Below, piece by piece: positions 32,036 to 51,158 of a stretch of DNA of 64,000 bases. The notes beneath the pieces were generated by a model. That model had not been told where the DNA came from. It made no database searches and saw only the letters and a program-made list of their open reading frames with translations. Positions within the stretch are counted from its first letter, which is position 1. Every line of letters begins with the position of its first letter. The DNA comes from Lamellibrachia satsuma. Taxonomy: Eukaryota; Annelida; Polychaeta; Sabellida; Siboglinidae. A program made the translations under genes and the position numbers. The stretch spans positions 10,573,001 through 10,637,000 of the forward strand of contig BSQZ01000010.1 of assembly GCA_033239005.1 (NCBI GenBank), written 5' to 3'.

Positions 32036-32387
32036 TTAAAGGTACATAGTCTGATCGTTGTTATAGTCAAATCATGGTTTATGGTATAAACTACAGAAGT
32101 TTATCTGTATTTTAACATCTTGGCCACCCAAATGTGTTTGAGTAAACCACAATTTTTAAATATAAGTTAACTGTTATCTGTTTACAAATATCGACCTTGC
32201 TGTTCAGCATGCAATGTAAACATGATATTTGGGTTGAAACATTCAAATCAATCAAATAACGGTCAAATTATATTAACACACTGTGGTTAATTAAAACACA
32301 TGTGAGCTTTCCAGATGCTAGAACAGACGTAGTTTATACTAGATAACACGATGTTCCGATAAAAACCATCAGACTATGTACCTTTAA
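32036..32387. mobile_element. piggyBac-like MITE with TTAA ends
   Basis: TTAA at 32036-32039 is followed by 'AGGTACATAGTCTGAT'. The right end reads 'ATCAGACTATGTACCT' and then TTAA at 32384-32387. Perfect 16-bp terminal inverted repeats bounded by TTAA, 352 bp in total and with no coding capacity, fit a piggyBac-type MITE. It lies inside a block of about 1.3 kb that the right arm lacks. An internal stretch near 32.13 kb ('CACCCAAATGTGTTTGAG') resembles 53.57 kb in PLK4 intron 9. Confidence 0.7.
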
Positions 32388-34429
32388 AAGAGCTGGAATT
32401 ACGTGATTTTGACTAAACTTGTTCGGCATATTTAGTAGATGGTGACGGAGGCTGCGAAGAAGGTTAATAATTTTTGATGGCCCAGTTTTCTTATAATCAA
32501 ACAAAAAGGCTGCATACCCATGAATGCAGGAATGCACTATGATCTTACCTCGATACTATGGTGTTCCTACCTGAGGTGTCTACTTGTCGGGTGCAGTTTT
32601 ACAATTAAATAATGACTGATGCATTGTAGTATCTGCAGCATAAACGGTCCGTACGAGGGTTGCAATGTCCATTAAGAAACGACTACTACATCTGAACTTA
32701 AATGTGCTAGCTTACATTTAAACCCAAGCCTCTAACTATGACGACAGCGTACATTATAACGTCTATGACGTAGGGGTGTATCAATACTATGCATTATGAT
32801 AGATAGTAAATTTACCAATCAATAGTTGTCGTCGATAGTACACCATAGATAATAACAATTGGCAAAACAAATCAGCAGGGATTGTTTCACTGTAATACTG
32901 TTCGTAAACCTGCTTTTTCAACTTTATTTGTTAAGTTTACTTATTTATCAATCTAACATCAACAATTGTCAATCAGAACAGTGTCACGCACAGAGTCACC
33001 ATTTTGAATGAACTGCCTCCAAGGCCATGCGATTGGTGGTTCTGGACTGCTTTCCTGGCTATTCAGTATTTCATGATACTGTCGCCACAGTAATCAAACT
33101 CACAATTATATGTATTGCAAATGCAATATTAATAAAGTTAACGCAATATTAAAAGTCTCCCCAAAAGTCACCCCTAACGTCTTGGCTACAAGTTACTGCT
33201 GATTGCTATGAAAATCATGTCATTTCAACTGCCTTCTAAATAAAAGTCCCAAGTGTAACAAACATCATTCATTTTATTTAACATTGTCTGTCAGGTAAAA
33301 GCTCTATTTGTTGCAACGTTGACCAGATCAAATTAGTTATTTGTAATAAACTCTTACAGTTAACATTATGCAAAATACATTTTATTGCCAATTATTTAGA
33401 AATTGTTGGTGTTTGAAAACCCACCAAACTGGTTATTTTGACACAACATTTCCATAATTTAATTAGAAATGATAATTGAACATTGCAAACTATATGCATT
33501 AGCCGGTGTACGACTTTGGGGAATCCAAACATACATACATTATATTACTCTACTGTACCATAGTTATTTAAAATAGTTGGTTAATTACCATGGCATTTTT
33601 TGTGTTAACACATTTAGACCAGTGGACTTTTACACAGTGGCAACAATGACTTGGATTTATTGCTATACCTGCAGCAACTAAAGCTCTAAAACTCTTATCG
33701 TGCCAGAAATCTATTAATACCCAAGTTAATTACAAAATTGGAGCCAGCAGTAATTTTTTTTATACCCCAAAATAAGATATATTCTTTAAGAAATTGCATC
33801 ATTCAAAGAAAAGATGACAAGAAAATGTCAGGGTTAGTCACTATGCCATTTTATCATCCACTTTAGATTGCAATAGACTTAATGTTAATTAGAGATCCAG
33901 TCAATTTGGGTATCAAGTAACTCATCTTGGTAGATGTCAATAATTGTAGAGTAATGCAAAATTAGATTATAGGGATGACCCTTAAACATTGATGTAAGAC
34001 ACTACATAAAATAGGGTTTCATGGGGGGCAGGGTAGCAGATGCTTCATTTAACATCCTACATCAATGTATATTTCCCCAGAATGTTGCTGACTTTCCAAT
34101 GACAGTTGATAAAAGTGCTGACTTTGTGTGGTGCAGATATCCTTGTGCTATGATAGCAGAATATAAATGTTATGAACGATGACGACATTTTAACAGGTTG
34201 ATTTTATTAAAAGGCCTCATGTAGCGGGGGGGGTCTGATATTAAATGACATCAGTGTCAGGTAGTGTCATAATCCAACGTTTTTAGATCACCCGTAAATT
34301 AATGATGACATTGAGGTGCAGTCCATGTTGACCACTTTGTGGAAACTGTGCTTCAATGTAGAAGATGTACAGGATGAAATTGCACGAACAATATATTTAA
34401 TCATTGCCACTAACTGTCTTACTAAAAAC
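32388..34429. other. Left-arm non-coding sequence, no gene
   Basis: AT-rich. The first 850 bp are private to this arm. From about 33.29 kb on it aligns patchily with 60.9-61.5 kb in reverse. Small frames show no motif. Confidence 0.6.
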
Positions 34430-35443
34430 CTAATGCATTAATTACCATGCAGTAAATGAATATATTAAAAATGCTCATTACACAGAAAGTTCTAAACTAC
34501 AACACATGGAAGACAAGACAAATAAATTATATTTATACATTTTAATGTGTATATGTATGCATGTATATGTATTTGTGTAGCACCATATACAAAATAAAAT
34601 TGACAGTAACAAACTCATACATGTACTTGGCAGAACGTGTACATAAACAAATAAATACTATACAGAGAAGCTAAAACACACCACTACTGCGGTTAATACA
34701 TTCTTTGGATGCAATACTTTTAAACCTAACCTATACTACATATCAATAAGCACACAGAGTGAGAGGCTTGGTCGTGCTATAGCTGTACATGCACATGCTA
34801 TTTTCTAAGGTCATATATACAATATATACAACATCTTGCTCCAGAAGTTTGCCAAACAATTCTCTTCTTTCAGTTACCATTGAAATAGTACAAATAAAAA
34901 ACTTTTTTTAAACTACAAGATTCCGCATGCCAATACGCCAGACAATTAAATTTCTTCCTCAATGAAAGTCAACAGTTTGCATCCACGGTGAAACTGGGGG
35001 ACATTTTGGCACTTCGATCAGGATTATCATGTCTCTACGACTCATAATCAATGATAATAGTTTACTTTATATTAAGACCAAAGTAAAGTCATTATGTTGT
35101 ACACTGTACCATGTTTGGTGGCACAATAGTTGAATAGTAAAAACATTCATGTCACGTCACATGGATGTATGTATGTATGTAAACTATGCATAATATGTAT
35201 TTATCTACATTATATGTACATATTTTTGCTGTACATAGGCACTTGTGTGAGGAGTATATAGTGAAATATTCCAGACAACAAACCAAGATGGTGTGCTGAC
35301 ATGACAGCGTATGTACACAATTTGCACAGACTAGACAAGGCATCATACATGTACACGATACAGTCTTGTGTGGAGAAATTGTGATTTCTCTAATATTTTT
35401 TTTCCAAGCCAGGTGTCGTCATTCCTGCTGACCTGGTAACCTT
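34430..35443 (-). other. 3' flank of the partial PLK4 copy, conserved between arms
   Basis: Aligns with 59121-60175 downstream of the intact PLK4, including 'AACTCATACATGTACTTGGC' against its partner near 59.98 kb. It probably represents the old PLK4 3' UTR and flank. Confidence 0.6.
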
Positions 35444-43262
<7,819 letters not shown>

Positions 43263-43449
43263 CCTGCAGCCTTCATATGTTAGCTCTTCTTCTATTAGTA
43301 TTACTGTGCCGGTGATAACGCCAACCTCGCTGCATGCACAGATCTGGCCTGCCATTGAAAAAACCTAATTCGGCCAATAATGGCTGACATAGACGCGAAC
43401 GGCTTCATCGAAGGCCGTTCACGCGTTTAAGTTTTTTAGATGGCTGAGT

Positions 43450-43731
43450 ACTAAAGCTGGACGTGAATGTGCATTTTGCATGCACATTTTAAAAGATTGG
43501 CAAAATTTTATTTCTGGCTAAGGATCTGCCCCTTAACCAAATTTTTTTATAATAAAGTTAAAAAAATTCCTTAAATTCTCCACTTTTCTCACTACGTCTG
43601 TAGGACCTACTTATAAATAGTGCCTTGTTGTCTAAATTACTGTACATATCTAAACGGGTGTGTTAAAACAATACCCGATTGCTCTCTTTTAAAATGTGCA
43701 TGCAAAATGCACATTCACGTCCAGTTTTAGT
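43450..43731. mobile_element. MITE with 46-bp terminal inverted repeats
   Basis: The left end 'ACTAAAGCTGGACGTGAATG' and on through 'CATTTTAAAAG' (43450-43495) is the reverse complement of 43686-43731 with one mismatch in 46. The 282-bp element has no coding capacity. It sits about 190 bp from the inner edge of the left duplication arm. The target duplication is unclear. Confidence 0.75.
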
Positions 43732-43760
43732 GCAGCCACCATCACACATTTCACAAACAA

Positions 43761-44095
43761 ATTGTCCACACTCGTACCCTACACAGTCCTGGTGTACCCA
43801 GGCTCTACATTGTCCACACTTGTACCCTACACAGTCTTGGTGTACCCAGGCTCTACATTGTCCACACTCGTACCCTACACAGTCCTGGTGTACCCATGCT
43901 CTACATTGTCCACACTCGTACCTTACACAGTCCTGGTGTACCCAGGCTCTACATTGTCCACACTCGTACCCTACACAGTCCTGGTGTGCCCAGGCTCTAC
44001 ATTGTCCACACTCGTACTCTACACAGTCCTGGTGTACCCAGGCTCTACATTGTCCACACTCGTACCCTATACAGTCCTGGTGTATAGGGTACGAG
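43761..44095. repeat. 48-bp minisatellite, 7 copies, ending in a fold-back
   Basis: The unit contains 'CTACACAGTCCTGGTGTACC' and 'CATTGTCCACACTCGTA' and is open in all three plus frames because 48 is a multiple of three. The last unit turns back on itself: 44059-44072 and 44082-44095 are exact 14-bp inverted repeats. The 140-codon frames here are repeat artefacts. Confidence 0.9.
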
Positions 44096-44229
44096 AGTTA
44101 GAAATACGAGACGTTGACTAAACTCGATCACCATGTCAATGGCAGGAAAGAAGTTTAAGAATTTTTGATGGTCCCGTTTTCTTATAATCGTGCATAACGT
44201 TAACGTGGTCACCAATGGGAAACGTAACA

Positions 44230-45715
44230 GCAGGCTGAACATTTTGGCCAAGCGAACAAAAGTGGTTGGATTACTACAGAGCTGTTCAAGCGCTGGTTCA
44301 ACCATTTCGTTGAAGCGGTGCAGCCAAGTCATCGCACCGAAAAGGCGTTGCTAGCCACAGTAGCCATACCAAGAATATGAAAGTTATAGAATTGGCAAGA
44401 TACAACAACATCGTCATAATAAATTCCCCGCTGCACGCACCTGCACGCACCTGCTTCAGCCCCACGACGTGAGCGTGTTCAAGAGTGTAAATGCGAATTA
44501 CAACAGAGAAGTGCAGATTTGGTTGCGCCAACACCCTGGCCGCTCGGTTACAGTACTCCAGATAGCAACCCTCTTTGGATCGGCATACACGAAAGCTGCT
44601 ACTGTGAGCAATGCAGTCAGTGGTTTCTGGAAGTGTGGGATAAATCCCTTCAACCCGCACATCTCTGATGACGATTTTGTCGCGGTCGATGTGACGGACA
44701 AATCAGATCCCGCTGCTGACCTGCCTCATCTACAGCAGAATGCTACGTCTGCTGGTGACCTGCCTCATCTACAGCAGAATGCTACGTCTGCTGGTGACCT
44801 GCCTCATCTACAGCAGAATGCTACGTCTGCTGGTGACCTGCCTCATCTACAACAGAATGCTACGTCTGTTGGTGACCTGTCTCATCTACAGCAAAATGCT
44901 ACGTCTGCTGGTGACCTGCCTCATCTACAGCAGAATGCTACGTCTGCAGGTGACCTGCATCATCTACAGCAGAATGCTACGTCTGCTGGTGACCTGCCTG
45001 ATCAACAACCACCAACGATTGTTCAGTACGAAAATTGTATTATAGAGCTCGTTAGTTGACATGCGTCTTATTCTATAGACGCTTTCTATCTCGCCCGAAA
45101 TAATGTTTAACTCGATTTCAGCTGTTCACACGATGCTTTCTTTTGCTGCTGATGCTCACTAAAGTCTTACAGAGAGACACACATGAACACACAGTCGACT
45201 GCCATTTGTATCCTATAGATGGGTTAATTTTTATGATGTGACAGGAGATCATAAATTGTATTGAAGTTGTGGCGACTTCGTAAGAATGCGTTGATGCAAT
45301 TTCATATCGGCATAATATATAACACATTATATTGCTTGTACATTTTTCTCATCGTTATCGCCGATGTTCACTTTTCCTCTCATGCCGATGTGCAGGCTGA
45401 CCCACAATCGTATGCAAGGACAGAGCCGGAGCTTTCAACCCCCAGGGAACAAGAAGTTGTCGGTTTATCTTTTAAAGATCTCATTGGTTCGCCAAAACTT
45501 ACCAGGCCAAAGTTGGCAGGTAGGGATGGGGCAGCCAGAAAACGAAGAGTTGCATACTCAGAAATAGCAACTAGTTCGCCGTACAAAAACAAAACAGTTA
45601 CGGAAAGTGATAAAAAACACAACAAAAAGTCACGGCCATGCACCAAAGATGAAGAACATTGTCAAACGAAAAAGGTCAAAATAAAGAAGTTAGCTACGAC
45701 AACAGGTGTCTAGAC
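44230..45715 (+). pseudogene. pogo/Tigger-like DDE transposase remnant
   Basis: In order but with frameshifts: 'SGWITTELFKRWFNHFVEAV' (44.26-44.31 kb), 'HTKNMKVIELARYNNIVII' (44.35-44.42 kb) and 'THLLQPHDVSVFKSV' (44.45-44.49 kb). These are followed by 'NREVQIWLRQHPGRSVTVLQ' and 'GFWKCGINPFNP' (44.5-44.66 kb). This is the DDE_1 catalytic C-half of pogo/Tigger/jerky-type transposases. A 13-residue repeat array follows. A second open frame, 45261-45713, holds 'ARKRRVAYSEIATSSPYKNK' with basic runs, matching the usual C-terminal tail of the family. The N-terminal DNA-binding part is missing. It is likely dead, although the two frames are long. Confidence 0.75.
44718..44990. repeat. 39-bp coding repeat, 7 copies, in the transposase tail
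   Basis: Seven in-frame units of DLPHLQQNATSAG with minor variants (SVG, DLSH, DLHH), then a partial unit 'DLPDQQ'. The frame stays open to the stop at 45057-45059. Confidence 0.9.
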
Positions 45716-45901
45716 ATTACTCGGTTTCTAGTTAAGAGTTCTGTCAACATTTGCAAATAAAACAATACACTGTTAATCTTCTAGCAAAATTGTATTTTGG
45801 TTTATATATTTTCACATGCATATCCAATAACTATTAATATCAACAAGGCATTACTTTTACACAGTATTTATAAAACAGACATACATACAGCTTACACGCA
45901 A

Positions 45902-45935
45902 GCTCATATTGCCCGTCTCTTCGGGTAATATGAGC
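45902..45935. other. Small stem-loop
   Basis: 'GCTCATATTGCCCG' and 'CGGGTAATATGAGC' pair over 14 bp with one mismatch around a 6-base loop. It may mark the end of the transposon remnant. No function is assigned. Confidence 0.5.
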
Positions 45936-46699
45936 ATTTTTCTAGGATAACTTCTTCAATAATGCATTTTTGCTATAAACTCACTAATGAACTTATCACG
46001 ACAGTTTGAAACAGTATGATGTGGTATATTCCATGCACTATATGTGCGGCTATTCGGACATGTATTTCACAAAATATTGGCCAAACATTCATATAATACC
46101 GTGACGCCAAATTGGCTGGTAGTGGCTCGTTTTGCACTTGTTCCCCTGAATATTACCTGTACTTGAAAATGAACATAATTATTATTAAAATTCTACAACT
46201 GTTACTATGTTTACATGATACGTAGGAGAACGTTATGGCATGCTTTGTGCAATTTCGTCGTTGAATCGATGACAACGCGGATGTAAAATGGTATGACTCT
46301 TGGCACGGGATGGCGACAAGGAAGGCCAAATTGCTATAAGCATATTCGCATATGGATTCAACACAACACGGAAAGTTTTGTAAAAAAAACTAGTTCCATC
46401 GAGATTTTGAACACTGGCAAAATGTCTACACCACCGCATTCTATTCCGTTGACTATAGGGCCTATGCCATACAACTGTTAGTAATAGCACGCTTGGGTGA
46501 TTATTGAATAACCAATATAATTAATTGTACACATGTACGTCAATGTCTTTCAATGAATACACAAGCTATTGTTCTATGCCTTCGTGCTCATATGGCACGT
46601 GTCTACGGGAGCAAGAACGGACGAATATTCCAACAGATTCTATTGATGCTTGTCGGCACACGCCTCGTCACGGACCATTGACGCCTATTCACTGATCTA
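45936..46699. other. No gene recognised upstream of PLK4
   Basis: AT-rich sequence between the transposase remnant and the PLK4 5' region. Frames at 46233-46490 (minus) and 46293-46481 (plus) have no known motif. Confidence 0.5.
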
Positions 46700-46834
46700 G
46701 GTCACGGCTTCCAGCAACCAGCCTCGCTTTCGATAAATACCGCTAAGATGGCGATTTTCAAATCATAACAAAGTGAACTTTCGGCAGTTGATGATTGTAA
46801 CTTCTGCGCTGTACTTTGGAATACGCGATAGAGT
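46700..46834 (+). promoter_or_regulatory. Putative PLK4 promoter/5' UTR
   Basis: The 135 bp before the first ATG include 'CTAAGATGGCGATTTTC', which resembles a YY1-type AAGATGGCG element common at TATA-less promoters. Being the only likely promoter between two head-to-head PLK4 copies, it could fire in both directions. The start site is not visible from sequence. Confidence 0.3.
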
Positions 46835-46867
46835 ATGCCGGCCCCTGGTATGGGGGACAACATACAG
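46835..46867 (+). CDS. PLK4: PLK4 exon 1 (start)
   Basis: ATGCCGGCCCCTGGTATGGG begins [11 protein letters not shown] and ends at CAG before GTTCGT, phase 0. The second ATG at 46850 is also possible. The donor is somewhat weak. The sequence before the kinase fits the known PLK4 N-terminus in length and pattern. Confidence 0.65.
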
Positions 46868-49800
46868 GTTCGTGTTGTTATAGCTGAAATCGCACTTGTT
46901 GCAATGTCATAAATTCGTTGACGACCACCACGGTATCTTGCCAACGAAACACGTTGGAACTAGTACCCGTCAGTAGGCCCTGCGCCCTTACAATATCGCT
47001 CAGCGTAGGCGGGTTATAATATTTATAATAATTTAGTTGCGGTGACATTTATAATTGTTTTTTAAGTGGTATACAAAGTGGTTATGCGTAATGATATGTT
47101 CTGCTATGCCTAAGCCATCGAACGTTACTCGTAAGCGATGTCAACTTAAACTATCAAACTTTACTCGGTCTCACTAAATATGTCATATGATGTTGACTTA
47201 ACCTAAGTAATGTTCATACAACATGCTGACAGCAACAAGCAATTGTGCAGTGTTTGATCCAGTCCATGAAAACGTCCGATTTTCTTCCACCACAGAAGTT
47301 CTACTTCTCAAATCATACTTACATGATTGTTTTATTTTCATCACAATATCAAATTATGTAAATATAGAATATTCAATCATTCATATGCTATAGTCATAGA
47401 CATATCATACTACATCTTAATTATGTTCATAAAAATAGTGCCTAGTCCTAGAACTGTCATCCTAGCCCTAGGTATACAGTAATTACATACAATTAGTAGA
47501 TTAGTTGTTTTGCTAATTAAAATGTCTTAATTTGAAAGAAGAGATGTTTGATAATACATGTTAAATAAGTATTTTCAGCTTTAGGTCAGAAACTGCTAAT
47601 TCAACAGTGCCAAGACACATTCCTACTTATTCCAACTTATTGTTAACCTTCAAATTGTTACATTGCAGGACTATCAAGTCCTCAACCTGCTGGGTCGAGG
47701 CGGCTTTGCTTGTGTCTACAGAGCCAAGTCTATTATTACAGGACAAGAAGTCGCAATTAAAATGGTATGACTCCTTTGTAAAACAATGCATTTTTGTATG
47801 ACAAATATGTATGTGCACTTCTACAATGCAGAGCAACATAATGAAGACAAGTGCAATAAAACTACCACATGAGACCAGAGGAGGAGAGTGAAGGAAATCA
47901 CTAAAAATTTATTTCCTTGCAAAGTTAGGACTTCATCTCAACCAAGTAGTCATGGGATTAAAAAGCTTTTTCAACGTGGCTACAAATTGCTGAATTGTGT
48001 CAGCTACATGATGTCCATAAAGTCTCTTTCACATGACAAACACATTTTGGGATTCTGTAGTGTGCCACATCTCTGATTGATACATTAACACATCCTTAAC
48101 GTTTGAGTTAAAATTGATCAATTATATTAGTATTAAAAATATTTAGTATTATTGTTAGTTTTATCTGGCTACAATTGTTTTATTTTGACAGTGTTTCTGT
48201 GTTTAACTCTAGTTTGCTGCAGTTTATTTACTGTCGTGTGATGTTGGTAGATTGACAAGAAGCAGATGCAAGCAGAAGGGATGGTGATCAGAGTGAAGAA
48301 AGAGGTAGAGATCCACAGTCGTCTCAAACATCCGTCAATACTCGAGGTCAGTAATAGTTTCTCAGTTTCTGGTTTGAGTCATTTGATTGTCAAATTTTTG
48401 AAATGTTTGATGAAACTAATCCCTGTAAAAAACATTTCTTGCAGTGGACTGAAATAATATTTTAATTAAATTTTTTTCCGCTCCAAATTGAAGTAATTGA
48501 TATATACGCAGCTTCATTTGGATGGCTGTATTGGATGTTTGTGTTGTTTTGAAAATAATCACAGATCTGGTATTGAAGATTACCCTTTATAAGGCTACTT
48601 AATGCTGGGCTAACTCCAACATACTTTATCGTTCAGCCATAGTTTAATGTGATAACCAACTTACTTTTCCCTGCCAAATTCATGAAAGGTCTTCCATCTT
48701 TGTTAGCCAAACTTACTATTTTTATTTAGCCATTGATAAATGGTTAGTGTGATCCTAGTAATTCATCCCATTGTTTCTGAACAGTGCAGTCTTTCCAGGC
48801 AGGTTTAATTAATTGATTAATTACTCACAGTGTTTGTTAGATCTAATTATTTCAGCACTGGACCATGGGTTCTATAATCCAGTGCTATCACACCTGCTTC
48901 TATAGTATCCCTGGTAGTGCTCAGGTGTTGAACAGGTCCAGTCATGCCACCAGTTGGACCATTCAGTGAATGGAGTAGTGCAGTTGTGATGTAAAAATAA
49001 GAATTTTTTGGTGGTTTTAGGTGGTAGAATGTTATTGAATTTTTTATATGAAGTAGGTTGATAGAACAGGTTTTAATTGAATAGTTGTTTGGTTTTTCAA
49101 CACGTTAACTTTAATTATATTACATTACCCCACTTCTTAACTGAGTTAGGCACCATATTGAGAATGGATTATGTCTGACTTCCCTTGATATAAAACTCTC
49201 CAGTAGTAAAAATTAAATCACTATCTGAGATAGTATTATGACTTCTGAACTGATACATGGTTGTACCTTTGCTTTGAAAATAATAGCTATGTGTTTATAT
49301 ATATATATATACAAAATCCCCCCAAAAATAAGTGGGTTTTGAGGTCTTTACAAGATAAAATAAAAATTAAATTTTTTTAATATACATGTGTTGAATATAA
49401 ATGTTTACTATTATTTATATCACTCGTGTAAAATATTGTTAGTATTAAATGTATGGTAAATAAAACGGTTTCCCTGATTTTTACCATTACAGTTAATTCT
49501 TTTTATTACCAGACATGTTTGTGTATTTTCCCAGCTGTAGTTGGGACAGAGTCTGACAGACAGTGGCCCTAGTTAATGAGCTCATAAAACACCACTTGGT
49601 GGGATTGTATTACTGTGTTCCTGGTGTTCACTGGAGCATGACCTGTCCATTCATGTAAGTACTCATTATGGTCTGACTGGCTGTCTTTCTGATCTCTGTT
49701 TACCTAAGTACAAGCAGGACCTAACATGCATGTGCATGATTGTGAGTGGCCTACTGAAAAGAATCTAAGCAGTGCCAGCCTCACTTAAATCTAAACAGTA

Positions 49801-51101
49801 CTTAGCTAACCCTTGGGGGTAAATCACCTGCCCCTCCCACCCTATTGTGTTTATTCTTGCTCTCAAACTGTGGTTGATGTTTTGTTTGACTGGATGATCT
49901 CTGGAGGAATTGCCTCATGTCCTGCCGGGCTTGTAAGGACATGCTTGAGCTGACTGACATGTCTAGCTATGTGCCTTTGTAGGCTGCTTCATGACACTAT
50001 GTCTCTGTCATTGCAGTTGTACAACTACTTTGAAGACGACACATACGTCTACCTCGTACTGGAGATGTGTCATAATGGAGAACTGTACAGCCATCTCAAA
50101 GCTAATGGCAAGGTGCTCAGCGAAGATCAAGGTAGCTCAACACTCCAGTGCATTTTTAAGATAGATAACATTACGCAGCCTTGGTTCAATGTTGTTTCTG
50201 CTGTGTTGTCACAACTGTTTGCCCGGAGATCTGCGTAAAATAATAAAGAGTTTGTTTCACAAATGTACAACATTGATTTGATTAACCCGATTAATCAGTA
50301 TAAAACAGTTAAAAATAAGAAAAGGTGTTTATAATTGTGTGTGAATCAGGAAAAATAGCCATTATTAAATGTAATTGAAACAATGATGGCTGGTTTATAA
50401 ATTGTATAAAATAAAACAATTATGTAATGATTTTTTATAAACTAACCTATTTATTTTATAAAATAAATATTTTTTTATAAAATAACATAGTTTTTGTAAC
50501 ATATCCTATCCTTCATCTTAGAGGTCTTGCATGTCTGTTTACATGTGCGTCGTGGTGATTCGTTGTAGCACGCCACTACATGAGACAGGTAGTGGAAGGT
50601 CTGCTCTATCTTCACTCCTACGGCATCCTGCACAGAGACCTCACTCTTGCCAACCTACTGCTCACCAAGGACATGGACGTGGTAAGTACCTTGCTTTTTC
50701 AGTGCTTGTCCTAGAAGATGTTATATCTTATCATACCTTTGTATCTATCCTCTTTGGGCCTAGTGGCACTTTCTCCAGTTAACTCTGTCTTTGGCCACCT
50801 GTTTGCTTAATTCCAAGACTTACTTCCCAGTTCTCCTCGTGTATCTGTAGTAGCCCTTTTGCCGTATGTTTGTAGTAGCTGCATCATATTTGTCGCACCA
50901 ATATAATCGTTACCACTTTATGGTCACAAATGTTGACATAACACAGCCTGCCACAATTTTGTCACCCACTGTATCTGTGGTGTGATACTGTAAACAATGA
51001 AGTAGCACTGTACATTGCTTTTATGCATGATTCAATCATATAACTGTAATAAAATTAACATCCACCAGGGTTGAAATGTAAACCGCCATGATTGATCTAA
51101 A

Positions 51102-51158
<57 letters not shown>

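Noticed and set aside
43679..44121. 140-codon frames with a 16-residue repeat
   Set aside because: A 48-bp minisatellite is open in several frames at once because its length is a multiple of three; no start context, splice or homology.
44498..44701. Minus-strand frame opposite the pogo-like transposase
   Set aside because: The plus strand carries the recognised transposase motifs here; the minus frame is its shadow.
49500..49960. Interspersed repeat or exon in PLK4 intron 3
   Set aside because: GC-richer than its flanks, but I could not match it to a known family, and no open frame with splice sites joins PLK4.
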